A stretch of 64,000 nt of DNA from Nitrospirota bacterium (GCA_023481175.1 JAMCWM010000026.1:62001-126000), one strand, 5' to 3'; positions 53,182 to 62,490 are shown, numbered from the stretch's first letter. Program-made: numbers and translations. The notes: generated by a model not told the origin, from the letters alone.

Positions 53182-54309
53182 ATGACCGGATTGAAGGAGC
53201 AAGCTTTGCGGACAGGATTTACAACGGGGGCCTGCGCCCAGGCCGGAGTGCGGGCCTGTCTCGATGCCCTTGTCTCCGGTTCGTGGGCCCGAAGAGTCAC
53301 AATCAGGCTGCCGAACGGGAGAAGGGCGGAGTTTGCGCTCCAGAAGTACGAATCCGGAGTCCGGGGAGGACATCCCTGGGCCATGGCCTCGATCATCAAG
53401 GATGGCGGGGATGATCCTGACTGCACCCACGGGGCGGAAATCGTCACCGAAATCCGTCTGACGGAAGACGGGAAGGTCACCTTCAGGGCCGGAACGGGGG
53501 TCGGAAAGATTACGAAGCCCGGACTGGCCATCCCGGTCGGAGATCCCGCAATCAATCCTGTTCCGAGAAAATTCATGGCGGGAGAGTTTGAGGCGACCCG
53601 AGAGAGCCTGTCGGACCACTTCGCCCTTGGACGTCCAGGGATCGAGATCATGATATCCATTCCGGACGGCGAAAAGAGGGCGGAAAAGACGCTCAACGCC
53701 CGACTCGGGATTGTCGGGGGCCTCTCCATCCTGGGAACGAAGGGCATCGTCGTTCCTTTCAGCACGGCCGCCTACCGGGCCAGCATCGCCCAGGCGCTGG
53801 AGGTCGCCAGGGCGAGGGGGCTCGAGACGGTGGTCATGACGACAGGGGGGCAGAGCGAGGCCTTTGCAATGAAGCTTAACCCCGACCTCCCGGGGGAAGG
53901 ATTCGTCCAGATCGGGGATTTTACGGGATACTCCGTGCGGCAGGCGGCAAGGACCGGAATCAGCCGCATCATCATGGCCGGGTTCCTCGGAAAATTTTCA
54001 AAGCTGGCAAAGGGTGTGACCCAGACCCATGCGGCCGGATCCCAGGTCGATCTTTCCTTTCTTGTCTCGCTCGCCCGGGAAACGGGGTCTTCCGAAGAGG
54101 TCTGCGCCGAGATCGCGAAGGCCAATACGGCCCGCCATGTGGGGGAAATCCTGGAGGCCTCGGGAAACAGGGCCTTCTTCGACCTCCTTTGCCGGAAAAT
54201 CATGACCCATCTCCGAGAAATCTCCCCCCATCCCCCGGAGATGGAAATCCTTCTCGCGAACTTCCGGGGAGAGCTGATCGGACGTGCAGGGACCGATGAT
54301 GGACAGTGA
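53182..54309 (+). CDS. cbiD: Cobalt-precorrin-5B C1-methyltransferase CbiD
   Basis: This 375-residue protein methylates C1 in the anaerobic (early cobalt) cobalamin pathway. Visible: RTGFTTGACAQAGVRACL, GDDPDCTHGAEIVTEI, GTGVGKITKPGLAIPVGDPAINPVP and TGGQSEAF...GDFTGYSVRQA...MAGFLGKFSKLAKG. First gene of the window's cobalamin operon. The ATG 53182 has GAAAGAG close ahead, a moderate Shine-Dalgarno. Confidence 0.96.
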   Translation: MTGLKEQALRTGFTTGACAQAGVRACLDALVSGSWARRVTIRLPNGRRAEFALQKYESGVRGGHPWAMASIIKDGGDDPDCTHGAEIVTEIRLTEDGKVTFRAGTGVGKITKPGLAIPVGDPAINPVPRKFMAGEFEATRESLSDHFALGRPGIEIMISIPDGEKRAEKTLNARLGIVGGLSILGTKGIVVPFSTAAYRASIAQALEVARARGLETVVMTTGGQSEAFAMKLNPDLPGEGFVQIGDFTGYSVRQAARTGISRIIMAGFLGKFSKLAKGVTQTHAAGSQVDLSFLVSLARETGSSEEVCAEIAKANTARHVGEILEASGNRAFFDLLCRKIMTHLREISPHPPEMEILLANFRGELIGRAGTDDGQ

Positions 54310-54976
54310 GACGACCGTTCATGTCATCGGCGTGGAGCCGGAGGGACCCGACCCCGACCGTCCTCCCTTGTCCGGCCTTTTGGGGCATTGCGGGCTTCTC
54401 ATGGGAGGACGTCGCCATATCGAAGGACTTTCGGCCTATCTCCCGCCCGGGGCAAGACTTCTCGCCGTCACCAACAATATTTCCGAGGCGATGACGGCGC
54501 TCAAGGATTTTGTCGCAGGTGCCAAGGGAATGGTGGCGATCGTTCTCGCCACGGGTGACCCCCTCTACCACGGGATCGGTGGCCCGATCTCACGAGCGAT
54601 CCCCCGTCACCTTTTGTCTTTTACTCCGGCCACGACTCTCGTGCAACGGGCCTTTTCCCTCCTCGGAGAACCGTGGGAGGAGGCGAAGGTTGCAAGTATT
54701 CACGGAAAAAAGGAAGACCCGGTGCTCTCGCCGGGCCGGTGGATTTTCTATACGGGCGGGGGGAGAGGTCCGGCCCAGATCCTGGAGATATCCCTTCGAC
54801 AGGGTCTTGAGGTCAGGGAAATGACGGTTCTGGAAGAGATCGGCCTTCCCGGACAGAAGGTGACCACATTTTGTCCAGTTGATGCCGGGGAGATCAACTC
54901 ACGGGAATTCCGGACATTGAATATGGTGGTCATGACACTGGAAGAAAAAACGGATAGGAAAAATGCCGACATCTGA
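54299..54976 (+). CDS. cbiE: Cobalt-precorrin-7 C5-methyltransferase CbiE
   Basis: This 225-residue tetrapyrrole methylase has VHVIGVEPEG, a GGRRHIE motif (typical of CbiE), VLATGDPLYHGIGG, and EDPVLSPGRWIFYTGGGRGPAQIL. It methylates C5 next to the CbiT step at C15. It starts at ATG 54299 (AGGGA at 6 nt), overlapping cbiD by 11 bp, and overlaps cbiT by 14 bp. The two activities are fused as CobL in other bacteria; here they are separate. Confidence 0.88.
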   Translation: MDSETTVHVIGVEPEGPDPDRPPLSGLLGHCGLLMGGRRHIEGLSAYLPPGARLLAVTNNISEAMTALKDFVAGAKGMVAIVLATGDPLYHGIGGPISRAIPRHLLSFTPATTLVQRAFSLLGEPWEEAKVASIHGKKEDPVLSPGRWIFYTGGGRGPAQILEISLRQGLEVREMTVLEEIGLPGQKVTTFCPVDAGEINSREFRTLNMVVMTLEEKTDRKNADI

Positions 54977-55592
54977 GCGCCTCTTTGGTTTGCCGGAAGA
55001 ATCGTTCCGCTTTACCGTTCCCCGCAAGGGATTGATCACGAAAACCGAAATACGCGTTCTTTCGCTTTCGAAACTCGATCTTCGTCCCGGTCAGGTCCTT
55101 TGGGACATCGGGGCCGGATCGGGCTCCGTAGGCATCGAGGCCGCCCGTCTGGTGCCGGACCTAAGGGTCTGCGCGGTGGAAAAGGACGAAGAAGACTACG
55201 GATGCCTCCTGGAAAACATCCAGTCCTTCGATCTCTCTCCGCGATTTAGGACGGTCCTCGGCAAGGCCCCCGAGGCGCTGGCCGGGCTTCCGGTTCCCCA
55301 AAGAGTCTTTGTCGGAGGTTCGGGGGGACGGATGGGGGATCTTCTCGATGCCTGCTGCGGGGGTGGTCTGACACCCGGGATCGTCGTAAACCTTGCCACG
55401 GTGGAAAATCTCTCCGAAGTCCTGGCTTGGGCAAAGAAGCGGGGGATCGAGCCGGACATCCTCCATGTCCAGGTTGGCCGGGGTCAGCCGATTGTCGGCC
55501 TTCACCGGATCGAAGCCTTGAATCCCGTCTGGATCGTCTCCCTTTTTCAGGATGCGGATAACTCGTCGAGAAAGCAGGAGGGGCGCTCGTGA
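54963..55592 (+). CDS. cbiT: Cobalt-precorrin-6B C15-methyltransferase (decarboxylating) CbiT
   Basis: This 209-residue Rossmann methyltransferase has the conserved PRKGLITKTEIRVLSLSKLDLRPGQVLWDIGAGSGSVGIEAA start and VFVGGSGG, typical for CbiT, which methylates C15 and removes the acetate at C12. It overlaps cbiE and shares a 4-bp overlap with cbiG. Confidence 0.94.
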   Translation: MPTSERLFGLPEESFRFTVPRKGLITKTEIRVLSLSKLDLRPGQVLWDIGAGSGSVGIEAARLVPDLRVCAVEKDEEDYGCLLENIQSFDLSPRFRTVLGKAPEALAGLPVPQRVFVGGSGGRMGDLLDACCGGGLTPGIVVNLATVENLSEVLAWAKKRGIEPDILHVQVGRGQPIVGLHRIEALNPVWIVSLFQDADNSSRKQEGRS

Positions 55593-56716
55593 GCGGAGAA
55601 AAGACACTGGCCGTCGTGACCATCACGCGTCCGGGGCTGGTCGTGGCGGCGAAAATTGCGAGGGAATCCGGCGCGGTCCTTTACGTCTCCGAGCGATATC
55701 TACCGAACATACCCGAAGACTTGAGGGCAGAGTCCCGACCTTTCGACGGGGTCCTCAAGAATCTCCTGCCGGAGCTGTTTGCCCGGTATGACGGAATTAT
55801 TTTCATCATGGCCCTGGGAATTGTCGTCCGTTCGATCGGCCCCCTCATCGCTGACAAGACCCGGGATCCTGCCGTCCTTGTCGGCGATGTCCAGGGGAAG
55901 TTCATCATCAGCGTCCTTTCGGGCCATCTGGGGGGAGCCAACCGTCTCGCCGAAGAGATCGCCCGGGCGACGGGAGCTATGGCCGTGGTCACCACGGGAA
56001 CCGACGTGACAAAGAACGTCGCGCCCGACCTTATCTCGCAGGAAATCGGAGCCGAGCTCGATCCTCTCGACCAGCTCAAACGGGTGAGTTCCGCCATCGT
56101 CGACGGGGACCCTGTCCTTTTCCTGAACCTGGAGGGCCTTCCCGTTCCCTCGCTTATGGGGACCCTGAAGCCGAACATCCTCAAGGCCGATTCCTTTCCC
56201 GACCCCTTCCCCCAGGTGCGGGCGGCCATCGTGATTTCCAGTCGTCTGTCCACCCCTCCTCTTCCGCCCGGCGTGGAGGGAATCTCCCTGGTTCCCCGGG
56301 CCGTAGGCGTCGGGATCGGGTGTAACCGGGGAACCTCTTCCGATGAAATCGCCGAGGCTCTCACGGCGCTCCTCGCGGCCCATCGTCTTCATCCGAAAAG
56401 TCTCCAGTGTTTCGGGTCGATCGATCTCAAGTCGGGCGAACAGGGGATCCTCGATACCGCCTCGCGGTTTTCCCGGCCGATATTCTTTTTTTCCCGGGAC
56501 CAGTTGGGGGCGGTCTCTGTTCCCAATCCCTCGGGAGTCGTCCTGAAATATGTCGGGACGCCCTCGGTGGCGGAGCCGGCCGCTCTCCTCGCCCTGATCC
56601 AGTCCCCCCCTCCGTGGAGGGGGCACCCGGTTCTCGAGGTCGAAAAACAGAAATCCGGCAATGTGACCCTGGCGCTTGCCCGCTGGGTCCCCGATACTCC
56701 AACCCCCAATCCGTGA
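55589..56716 (+). CDS. cbiG: Cobalt-precorrin-5A hydrolase CbiG
   Basis: This 375-residue protein removes the C20 fragment as acetaldehyde, opening the lactone. It has the N-terminal and middle CbiG domains (DGIIFIMALGIVVRSIGPLIADKTRDPAVLVGD, VISVLSGHLGGANRLAEEIA-like) and the C-terminal domain (VGIGCNRGTSSDEIAEAL, FGSIDLKSGEQGIL). GTG start 55589. Same operon. Confidence 0.94.
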   Translation: MSGEKTLAVVTITRPGLVVAAKIARESGAVLYVSERYLPNIPEDLRAESRPFDGVLKNLLPELFARYDGIIFIMALGIVVRSIGPLIADKTRDPAVLVGDVQGKFIISVLSGHLGGANRLAEEIARATGAMAVVTTGTDVTKNVAPDLISQEIGAELDPLDQLKRVSSAIVDGDPVLFLNLEGLPVPSLMGTLKPNILKADSFPDPFPQVRAAIVISSRLSTPPLPPGVEGISLVPRAVGVGIGCNRGTSSDEIAEALTALLAAHRLHPKSLQCFGSIDLKSGEQGILDTASRFSRPIFFFSRDQLGAVSVPNPSGVVLKYVGTPSVAEPAALLALIQSPPPWRGHPVLEVEKQKSGNVTLALARWVPDTPTPNP

Positions 56717-56729
56717 TTATGAGGACACC

Positions 56730-57554
56730 ATGACAAAAAGTTATATTTCCCCCTCCCGGGAGACGAGGGGAGGGGCCCTGACCCTGGTCGGCTTCGGTCC
56801 CGGTTCGGAGGACCACCTGACCCCTGTCGCCCGGAGGGCGATCGAGGGGGCGGACATCATTATCGGCTACCGGACCTATATCGAACTCGTCCGCCCTCTC
56901 ATTGCAGAAAAGACCGTAATCGAAACGGGGATGACGGAGGAAATCGACAGGGCGACCCAGGCCGTCGAGCTTGCCTATGGCGGGCACCGGGTGACCCTTG
57001 TGAGCAGCGGGGATGTGGGAATTTACGGAATGGCCGGCCTGGCATACGAGGTTCTCGAGCAAAAAGGATGGACGGGAACGGAAATCGAGGTTTCGGTCAT
57101 TCCCGGGATAACCGCACTCTCGGCTTGCGCCTCGCTTTTGGGAGCCCCTCTCATGCATGATTTTGCCTCCATCAGCCTCTCCGATCTCCTGACCCCCTGG
57201 GAGATGATCAGAAAGCGACTTGAAGCGGCCGCCTCGGCCGACTTTGTCGTGGCTCTCTACAATCCCCGGTCATCGAAACGGGTGCGCCAGGTCGAAGAGG
57301 CTCGGGAGATCCTGCTCGCCCACCGGTCTGCTGAGACGCCGGTGGGAATCGTGAAAAGTGCCATGAGGGAAGGGGAGTCGGTCGTGATTTCGACCCTCGA
57401 CAGGATGCTCTCCCATCCGATCGGCATGTTGACGACCATTCTCGTCGGAAATTCCCAGACCCGACTTGTCTCGGGAAGGATGGTGACCCCGCGCGGCTAC
57501 CGGAACAAGTACGATCTTGAAACCGGGTCCCGGATCCGGAAGGCCGAAGGATGA
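56730..57554 (+). CDS. cbiH: Precorrin-3B / cobalt-factor III C17-methyltransferase (CbiH/CobJ)
   Basis: This 274-residue tetrapyrrole methylase contracts the ring and methylates C17. Motifs: LTLVGFGPGSEDHLTPVARRAI, DIIIGYRTYIEL, VTLVSSGDVGIYGMAGL, IPGITALSACASLLGAPLMHDFASISLSDLLTPWE and ADFVVALYNPRS. The start ATG 56730 is 13 bp after cbiG; its 3' end overlaps cobO by 4 bp. Confidence 0.94.
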   Translation: MTKSYISPSRETRGGALTLVGFGPGSEDHLTPVARRAIEGADIIIGYRTYIELVRPLIAEKTVIETGMTEEIDRATQAVELAYGGHRVTLVSSGDVGIYGMAGLAYEVLEQKGWTGTEIEVSVIPGITALSACASLLGAPLMHDFASISLSDLLTPWEMIRKRLEAAASADFVVALYNPRSSKRVRQVEEAREILLAHRSAETPVGIVKSAMREGESVVISTLDRMLSHPIGMLTTILVGNSQTRLVSGRMVTPRGYRNKYDLETGSRIRKAEG

Positions 57555-58093
57555 GCGGGGAAAGGGAGGCGGAGACCCGGGGACTTGTCATCGTCTACAC
57601 GGGGGACGGGAAGGGAAAGACGACCGCTGCCCTGGGGATGCTCTTCCGGGCGGCCGGATACCGGATGACGTCCCTGATGGTCCAGTTCATGAAGGGACGG
57701 ATGCATTCCGGCGAACGGGAGGCGGCTTTGGAATTTGAGGGCCGGATCACCATCGTACCCATGGGAGAGGGCTTCACATGGGAGACCAAGGACGCGGCCC
57801 GGGACCGTCTCGTCGCACAGCAAGCCTTTGCCTTTGCCCGAAAGGAAGCTCTTTCGGGCGGGTATGGCATCGTGGTTTTTGATGAAATCAATATCGCCCT
57901 TCGATACAATTATATCGATGTCGCCCAGGTTCTGGACTTTCTGGACGAACGGCCGCCGGGGCAGCATGTGGTTCTCACGGGGCGTAACGCCCCCGAAGCC
58001 CTGATCGCCAGGGCGGATCTCGTGACCGAGATGAAGATGATCAAGCACCCCTTCGACAAGGGGATCATGGCGCAGAAAGGGGTTGATTTTTAA
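57551..58093 (+). CDS. cobO: Corrinoid adenosyltransferase (CobO/CobA type)
   Basis: This 180-residue P-loop protein attaches the adenosyl group to cobalt of corrinoids: VIVYTGDGKGKTTAALGMLFRA (Walker A), VVFDEINIALRYNYI and HVVLTGRNAPEALIARADLVTEM. It overlaps cbiH (ATGA) and def (TAATG). Confidence 0.96.
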   Translation: MSGEREAETRGLVIVYTGDGKGKTTAALGMLFRAAGYRMTSLMVQFMKGRMHSGEREAALEFEGRITIVPMGEGFTWETKDAARDRLVAQQAFAFARKEALSGGYGIVVFDEINIALRYNYIDVAQVLDFLDERPPGQHVVLTGRNAPEALIARADLVTEMKMIKHPFDKGIMAQKGVDF

Positions 58094-58647
58094 TGGCATT
58101 GCTGAAAATAGCGAAGATGGGCAATCCCGTCTTGCGGAAAATTTCGGAACCTGTCTCGAAAAAGGAAATCCAGTCGTCGGACTTTCAGCGATTTCTCGAC
58201 GACATGATCGAAACCATGCGCGACGAGGACGGCCTGGGTCTGGCCGCCCCTCAGGTTCATGTCTCGAAACAGGTCGTCGTCATCGAGTCTTTAGAGGACG
58301 ACCGGACCCCCGGGGCACCACCGTTTCCTCTTCTGGTCCTGATCAATCCTGTCTTCAAGTATCTTTCGAAGGAGCTCCGGACGGGATGGGAAGGATGCCT
58401 CTCTCTCGACAATCTCCGGGGAAAGGTTCCCAGGTCCCGGGCTGTCAAGCTCGAAGCCCTCGACCGCAATGGAGATCCCGTCATTCTGGATTGGGAGGAG
58501 TTTCCGGCGGTCGTTCTCCAACACGAAATCGACCATCTGCGGGGACACCTCTTCGTCGATCGCATGAAGGACATGACCACCCTGACCCACCTGGGAGAGT
58601 TCCACCGGTACTGGGTCAAGGGAGAAAAAAACGTCGAAGAGGTGTGA
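58093..58647 (+). CDS. def: Peptide deformylase
   Basis: This 184-residue metal hydrolase removes the formyl group of new proteins. It has the three motifs GLGLAAPQ, EGCLSLDNLRGKV and HEIDHLRGHLFVD, with metal-binding Cys and two His. It is translationally coupled to cobO (TAATG), although functionally unrelated; its own pairing partner (fmt) is not here. It converges with pyrF. Confidence 0.96.
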   Translation: MALLKIAKMGNPVLRKISEPVSKKEIQSSDFQRFLDDMIETMRDEDGLGLAAPQVHVSKQVVVIESLEDDRTPGAPPFPLLVLINPVFKYLSKELRTGWEGCLSLDNLRGKVPRSRAVKLEALDRNGDPVILDWEEFPAVVLQHEIDHLRGHLFVDRMKDMTTLTHLGEFHRYWVKGEKNVEEV

Positions 58648-58650
58648 GGT

Positions 58651-58664
58651 CCGGTCCGGACCGG
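58651..58664. repeat. Palindrome between convergent def and pyrF
   Basis: CCGGTCCGGACCGG is a 14-bp perfect palindrome with no loop, in the 24-bp gap between the convergent genes def and pyrF. There is no U-tract on either side. It may weakly aid termination of both. Confidence 0.4.
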
Positions 58665-58671
58665 GAAGGGG

Positions 58672-59409
58672 CTAGGGCGTTCCGATCTCCCGAAGGATGG
58701 CGTCAAGCCTGTCTCCGGGATTCGGCGCCTGAAGCACCGGCCGCCCCACCACCAGAAGATCGGCTCCTTTCCGGAGGGCCGCCTTCGGGGTATCGGCATT
58801 GGTCTGGTCGTCACCCGCGATGGCCGAATCCTTCAGACGGATTCCGGGAGTCACGAGATAGGGCTCAATGCCCCAAAGGGACCGCGCGAGCGGAAGCTCC
58901 CTTGGAGAGAGGACAAGACCGTCCGCCCCCGCCTCGAGCGCCATCGATCCAAGGTGTCTGACCGCTGTCTCCCGGCTCGGAAGCCCGATCTCCCCAAGCT
59001 CCTCCGTAGTCAGGTGCGTGAGGGCGGTCACCGCGATCAAAGCCGGACGGTCCGCTCCCATCGCCTCGCAGGCCCTTCGTGCGGCCCGGATCATCGAGGG
59101 TCCTCCCAGGGCATGGATCGTGATCATCCGGATCGCGGGGGAGGGAAGGTGGGCGATCGTGTCATGGACCGTATTCGGAATATCATGCCACTTGAGGTCC
59201 AGAAAGAGGGGGATCCCCCACTTTTCCGCATCCCGCAGCAATCTCTCTCCCCAGGAGAGAAAGGGAACGGGTCCCGCCTTGACCATGCCGGAAAGCCGGC
59301 CGACCGTCCGGAGGAGGTCGAGCCCCCTGGTCGGTTCCGCGACGTCGAGAGAGAGGCAAAGGGGATTTTTGAGGGCAAGACGGCTCCGAAGAGAGGTTCC
59401 TTTATCCAT
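58672..59409 (-). CDS. pyrF: Orotidine 5'-phosphate decarboxylase
   Basis: This 245-residue TIM barrel makes UMP. It carries PLCLSLDV (first Asp), FLDLKWHDIPNTVHDT (the catalytic Lys-Asp pair), MITIHALGG and YLVTPGIRL. The start ATG 59409 overlaps the prmA stop by 8 bp; longer in-frame starts lie inside prmA. Confidence 0.95.
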   Translation of the reverse strand: MDKGTSLRSRLALKNPLCLSLDVAEPTRGLDLLRTVGRLSGMVKAGPVPFLSWGERLLRDAEKWGIPLFLDLKWHDIPNTVHDTIAHLPSPAIRMITIHALGGPSMIRAARRACEAMGADRPALIAVTALTHLTTEELGEIGLPSRETAVRHLGSMALEAGADGLVLSPRELPLARSLWGIEPYLVTPGIRLKDSAIAGDDQTNADTPKAALRKGADLLVVGRPVLQAPNPGDRLDAILREIGTP

Positions 59410-60298
59410 GGGATCCTTTTTTCTCAAGACAGTAGGTATTGTAGCGCTCTCCCGGAAATTCCCTGAGAGAAGGCCCCAGGCCTCGGAGGAGCTCTTCCAC
59501 CGGAGCCGCCTCCTCCTTTGATATACCCGAAAAGACGAGCCAACCGTTTTCACTCAGAAGCCCCCAGAGACTCTCGGCCCAGGCAAGAATCACCCCTCCG
59601 GTAACGTTGGCGAGGATCAGGTCGAATCGGGCCGGGGGGCCGCTTCCTCCTGAAGCAAGGCCGGATCCGTCCATCGACACGGCTCCCCGCTCTTCCATCC
59701 TGTTCAGACGAAGGTTTTCGGCCGTGGCCTCGACGGCATAGGGATCGTTGTCTATAGCTATGAGGGTCGCCCGGGGGTCGAGTTTCATCGCCGCGATCCC
59801 AAGAATTCCGGTGCCTGCCCCGAAATCCAGGATCCGTCCGGCTCCGCCCGTGGTTGAGATTTTATCGAGAATGCGTTCGAGGACGCAGAATGTCGTCTCG
59901 TGCCATCCGGTTCCAAAGGCCAACTTCGGGTCGATCCGGATCGAAGGATGAGGAACGGGGTCCTGATCCCAGGCAGGGAGAACGGTCAGCGTCCCACCGA
60001 CGACAAAACGCCGGAATCCCTGTTCCTTCCAAAGTTCCTGCCAGTCTTTCCGTTCGAAGGCGTCGATCCTGATCTCCAGGGCTCCCAAGGAACGGAGCCC
60101 CTCCTCCAGCAGAATCCGTTCAACGGGATTGGCGGAAGGAGGAGAAAATGAGAGCTGGCAGGGATGGCCTTCCGTGACCAGAACCGGGATCCGGTAGGTT
60201 CCGGAAATCCACTCTTCGATGGCGGGAGAATCCTCGGGCCTGCAAAAGACGGAAACAATCTCATAGTAAGGATCGGGAGAAGCCGTGTCATTGACCAT
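59402..60298 (-). CDS. prmA: Ribosomal protein L11 methyltransferase PrmA
   Basis: This 298-residue protein has the PrmA pattern: an N-terminal L11-binding domain, LAFGTGWHETTFCVLE, the SAM site ILDFGAGTGILGIAAMKL, AIDNDPYAVEATAENLRLN and LILANVTGGVILA (PrmA's NVL/NV motif). It trimethylates amino groups of L11. Upstream of pyrF, with 8 bp overlap. Confidence 0.92.
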   Translation of the reverse strand: MVNDTASPDPYYEIVSVFCRPEDSPAIEEWISGTYRIPVLVTEGHPCQLSFSPPSANPVERILLEEGLRSLGALEIRIDAFERKDWQELWKEQGFRRFVVGGTLTVLPAWDQDPVPHPSIRIDPKLAFGTGWHETTFCVLERILDKISTTGGAGRILDFGAGTGILGIAAMKLDPRATLIAIDNDPYAVEATAENLRLNRMEERGAVSMDGSGLASGGSGPPARFDLILANVTGGVILAWAESLWGLLSENGWLVFSGISKEEAAPVEELLRGLGPSLREFPGERYNTYCLEKKGSHG

Positions 60299-60310
60299 AG
60301 GGATCCTCGG

Positions 60311-61345
60311 CTACGGGTTGAAGGTCAGCGTATAGAGAGCCGTGCCCGGTTCGGGGAAGACGAGGTCCAGACGGTGGAGCCCATAGGGTTGACCGGAAAT
60401 CAGGGAGTACATCCGGGCCTCCTCGAGATGGATGCCCGTTTCTTGATCGGAAAGTTGGAGGACGTCTCGACCGAAAAAACGTCCCGGAAGCGGATGTTTG
60501 TCGAGATAGACGAGCACGGGAAGGTTCTCTTCCTTCCCTGTGCGTTTCAGGACGGCATTGACCCCGCTCCCGTGATAGATGACGGTGAGGGAGGTCGTTT
60601 GGCCCGGGTTTGGGGAAAGAGATGTGATATGGTCAGCTTCCGTCTTCCATAGGCCATGAAGGGTGATGAGATTCGGACGCACGGGATGACCGGTGTAGGA
60701 GGCCTTCCCGTCCGGATGGAATCCGGAGGGATTTCCCAGGCGGCCACGCGCTGTCCCCGCATAGAGTTCCGGGGTCAGGTCTTCCGGGAAACTGGGCTCA
60801 TCCGCTGTCCCTCGTTGTTGGGACGAGAGACCGAGCGCCTGTCGGATCCGGGCTTCGAGAAGTCCGTAGCCTCCCTCTCCAAAGGCATGATAGACAAGCT
60901 GGCCCTTCCTGTCGAAAAGATAGTCTGCCGGCCAGTAATGGTTATGGAAGCGAGTCCAGAGGCGTTGATTCTTGTCGAGGAGTACGGGAAAGCGAAGGCG
61001 ATAGAGTTCGATGGCTTTTTGAACGCGTCCGGAGGTTCCAGCAAAGGAAAACTCGGGAGAGTGGATGGCAACGACAACCAGCCCTCTGGAGCGGTATTTC
61101 CTGTAAAGATGGTTGAGGTGGGGAAAGGTCCGGATGCAGTTGATGCAGGTATAGTCCCAGAAATCGAAGAGGACGACCTTTCCGGAGAGATCGGGGGGCG
61201 GGATGGGACCTTGTTCTCCGAGCCAGCCTCCATTTCCGTCAAGCAACGGGGTCGCTGCCCGGGATATTCCCGGCAGGGCCTGCAGGAAGAGGAAGAGAAA
61301 AAGGATTGTCCCATACCGGGACAGTCGCCGAAATCCTTGTCGCAT
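60311..61345 (-). CDS. Secreted thioredoxin-like protein with DipZ-type domain
   Basis: This 344-residue protein has a signal peptide (MRQGFRRLSRY then GTILFLFLFLQALPGISRA), a thioredoxin-like fold with VVLFDFWDYTCINCIRTFPHLNHLY (CxxC), VVVAIHSPEF and WPADYLFDRKG, then a C-terminal beta-rich domain of about 150 residues. The CINC motif and the C-terminal domain are the same as in the soluble part of DipZ; the membrane part is absent. The start ATG 61345 has AGAGG upstream. It sits 12 bp ahead of prmA. Its job is probably periplasmic thiol redox chemistry, perhaps cytochrome c maturation. Confidence 0.8.
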   Translation of the reverse strand: MRQGFRRLSRYGTILFLFLFLQALPGISRAATPLLDGNGGWLGEQGPIPPPDLSGKVVLFDFWDYTCINCIRTFPHLNHLYRKYRSRGLVVVAIHSPEFSFAGTSGRVQKAIELYRLRFPVLLDKNQRLWTRFHNHYWPADYLFDRKGQLVYHAFGEGGYGLLEARIRQALGLSSQQRGTADEPSFPEDLTPELYAGTARGRLGNPSGFHPDGKASYTGHPVRPNLITLHGLWKTEADHITSLSPNPGQTTSLTVIYHGSGVNAVLKRTGKEENLPVLVYLDKHPLPGRFFGRDVLQLSDQETGIHLEEARMYSLISGQPYGLHRLDLVFPEPGTALYTLTFNP

Positions 61346-61410
61346 CAGGAGGATCCTCTGAATTTTCCCCGAGGAATGGAGGAGCGCCATGGACCGGGTG
61401 ATAAGCGGTA

Positions 61411-61452
61411 CTGAAAAAAAGGGAGGAAGACCTTTCGGGCCTTCCTCCCTTT
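61411..61452 (-). terminator. Terminator of the 2-oxoacid:ferredoxin oxidoreductase operon
   Basis: AAAGGGAGGAAG (61418-61429) and CTTCCTCCCTTT (61441-61452) pair perfectly over 12 bp with an 11-nt loop. On the minus strand the stem is followed by TTTT (part of the seven-A tract 61414-61420 on the plus strand), 38 bp past the ferredoxin-like subunit stop. This is a strong intrinsic terminator that separates the operon from the thioredoxin gene. Confidence 0.9.
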
Positions 61453-61490
61453 GAATTTCCCAGGAACCATTCATTCTGGCCTTAAGGAGG

Positions 61491-61775
61491 TCAGGAATGC
61501 TTGCCGTTCCAGTTGTCCGGCCGAAATCCTTCCCTCGACATTTCGAACTGATTTTCAAGATCGGTGATCATGACCATCTTGATGGCATGGTGCTTGGCCA
61601 GATCGTCGCAGATGCCGACGCAGATCTCGCACCCCTTGCAGCGATCGACGGCCACAAAAGCTGTCTTGGCCGCGTTATCGTAAAGAATGGTATTCGCTTC
61701 CGGACAGTACTGGGTGCAAAGCCGGCAGGCGGTCTCGCTGCAGATGGCTTGATCGATATGGGCGACTAGATACAA
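61491..61775 (-). CDS. porD: 2-oxoacid:ferredoxin oxidoreductase, ferredoxin-like (delta) subunit
   Basis: This 94-residue protein has two 4Fe-4S-like cysteine clusters, CSETACRLCTQYCP and CKGCEICVGICD. The first departs from the strict CxxCxxCxxxCP spacing (four residues between the first two Cys). It is the last gene of the operon and the likely electron-transfer subunit. It begins at TTG 61775, preceded by GGAG at 7 nt. Pyruvate or 2-oxoglutarate as substrate is not resolved by this subunit. Confidence 0.85.
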   Translation of the reverse strand: MYLVAHIDQAICSETACRLCTQYCPEANTILYDNAAKTAFVAVDRCKGCEICVGICDDLAKHHAIKMVMITDLENQFEMSREGFRPDNWNGKHS

Positions 61776-61797
61776 GGGTCCACTCCTTTGGGTTAAA

Positions 61798-62490
61798 TCA
61801 GACCGAGGCCGTTTGAGGTTTGGCGGCCCATCCGTGGTCCTGGGCGTACTTGTAGGCCCCCGCGATCACGGCCATGTTGCTCTTGAGGAGCTGCTCCTTC
61901 TTGGCGAATTTCTTTTCGATCACATTGTCGAGAGCCGCTGTTCCACCGGAGACGACGAACCCCTTGCCAAGGAATCGCTCCCGGACTGATTGCTCGAGAG
62001 AGGGCATGGTGGGAATCCCCAGGATGGAGGCAATGGCTCCGACCATCGCCATGTTCGTCGCAAGATCTGTTCCCCCGATTTCCCGGGCCATTGTGGTGGC
62101 TGGCAGATAATGGATGCGGGCATGACGCTCTTCGAGCTCCCTGACCTCGTCGGGCTGGAGGGCGATCGGGGTGTCCGAGTTGATCAGGACGACGCCGTTC
62201 GGTTTGAGTCCGGAGTAGAAGGGCATGGTGTAGGATTTGCCATGAGTGATAACCTGGGGATGGAAAATCATGATGACATTCGGGTAGATGATTTCGCCGA
62301 TCTCGTAGATCCTGTCGATGGCGATGCGCACGTAGGATTCAACCGGCGCCATCCGTTTTTCGGATCCGAAGAAGGGCACCAGCGTGCTCTCTCCTCCGTT
62401 GATGACCATTCCGTTGCTCAGGATATGGGAGGCCGTGACGACACCCTGTCCCCCGATTCCCGCCATGCGAATGTTGTAGCGCTTGAGCAT
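61798..62490 (-). CDS. porG: 2-oxoacid:ferredoxin oxidoreductase, gamma subunit
   Basis: This 230-residue subunit has the gamma-domain signature MAGIGGQGVVTASHILS and VESYVRIA, with LINSDTPI and GIPTMPSLEQSV later. It interacts with the coenzyme A end of the enzyme in related oxidoreductases. It starts at ATG 62490, 57 bp behind the beta subunit, from which it is separated by a strong hairpin. Confidence 0.9.
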   Translation of the reverse strand: MLKRYNIRMAGIGGQGVVTASHILSNGMVINGGESTLVPFFGSEKRMAPVESYVRIAIDRIYEIGEIIYPNVIMIFHPQVITHGKSYTMPFYSGLKPNGVVLINSDTPIALQPDEVRELEERHARIHYLPATTMAREIGGTDLATNMAMVGAIASILGIPTMPSLEQSVRERFLGKGFVVSGGTAALDNVIEKKFAKKEQLLKSNMAVIAGAYKYAQDHGWAAKPQTASV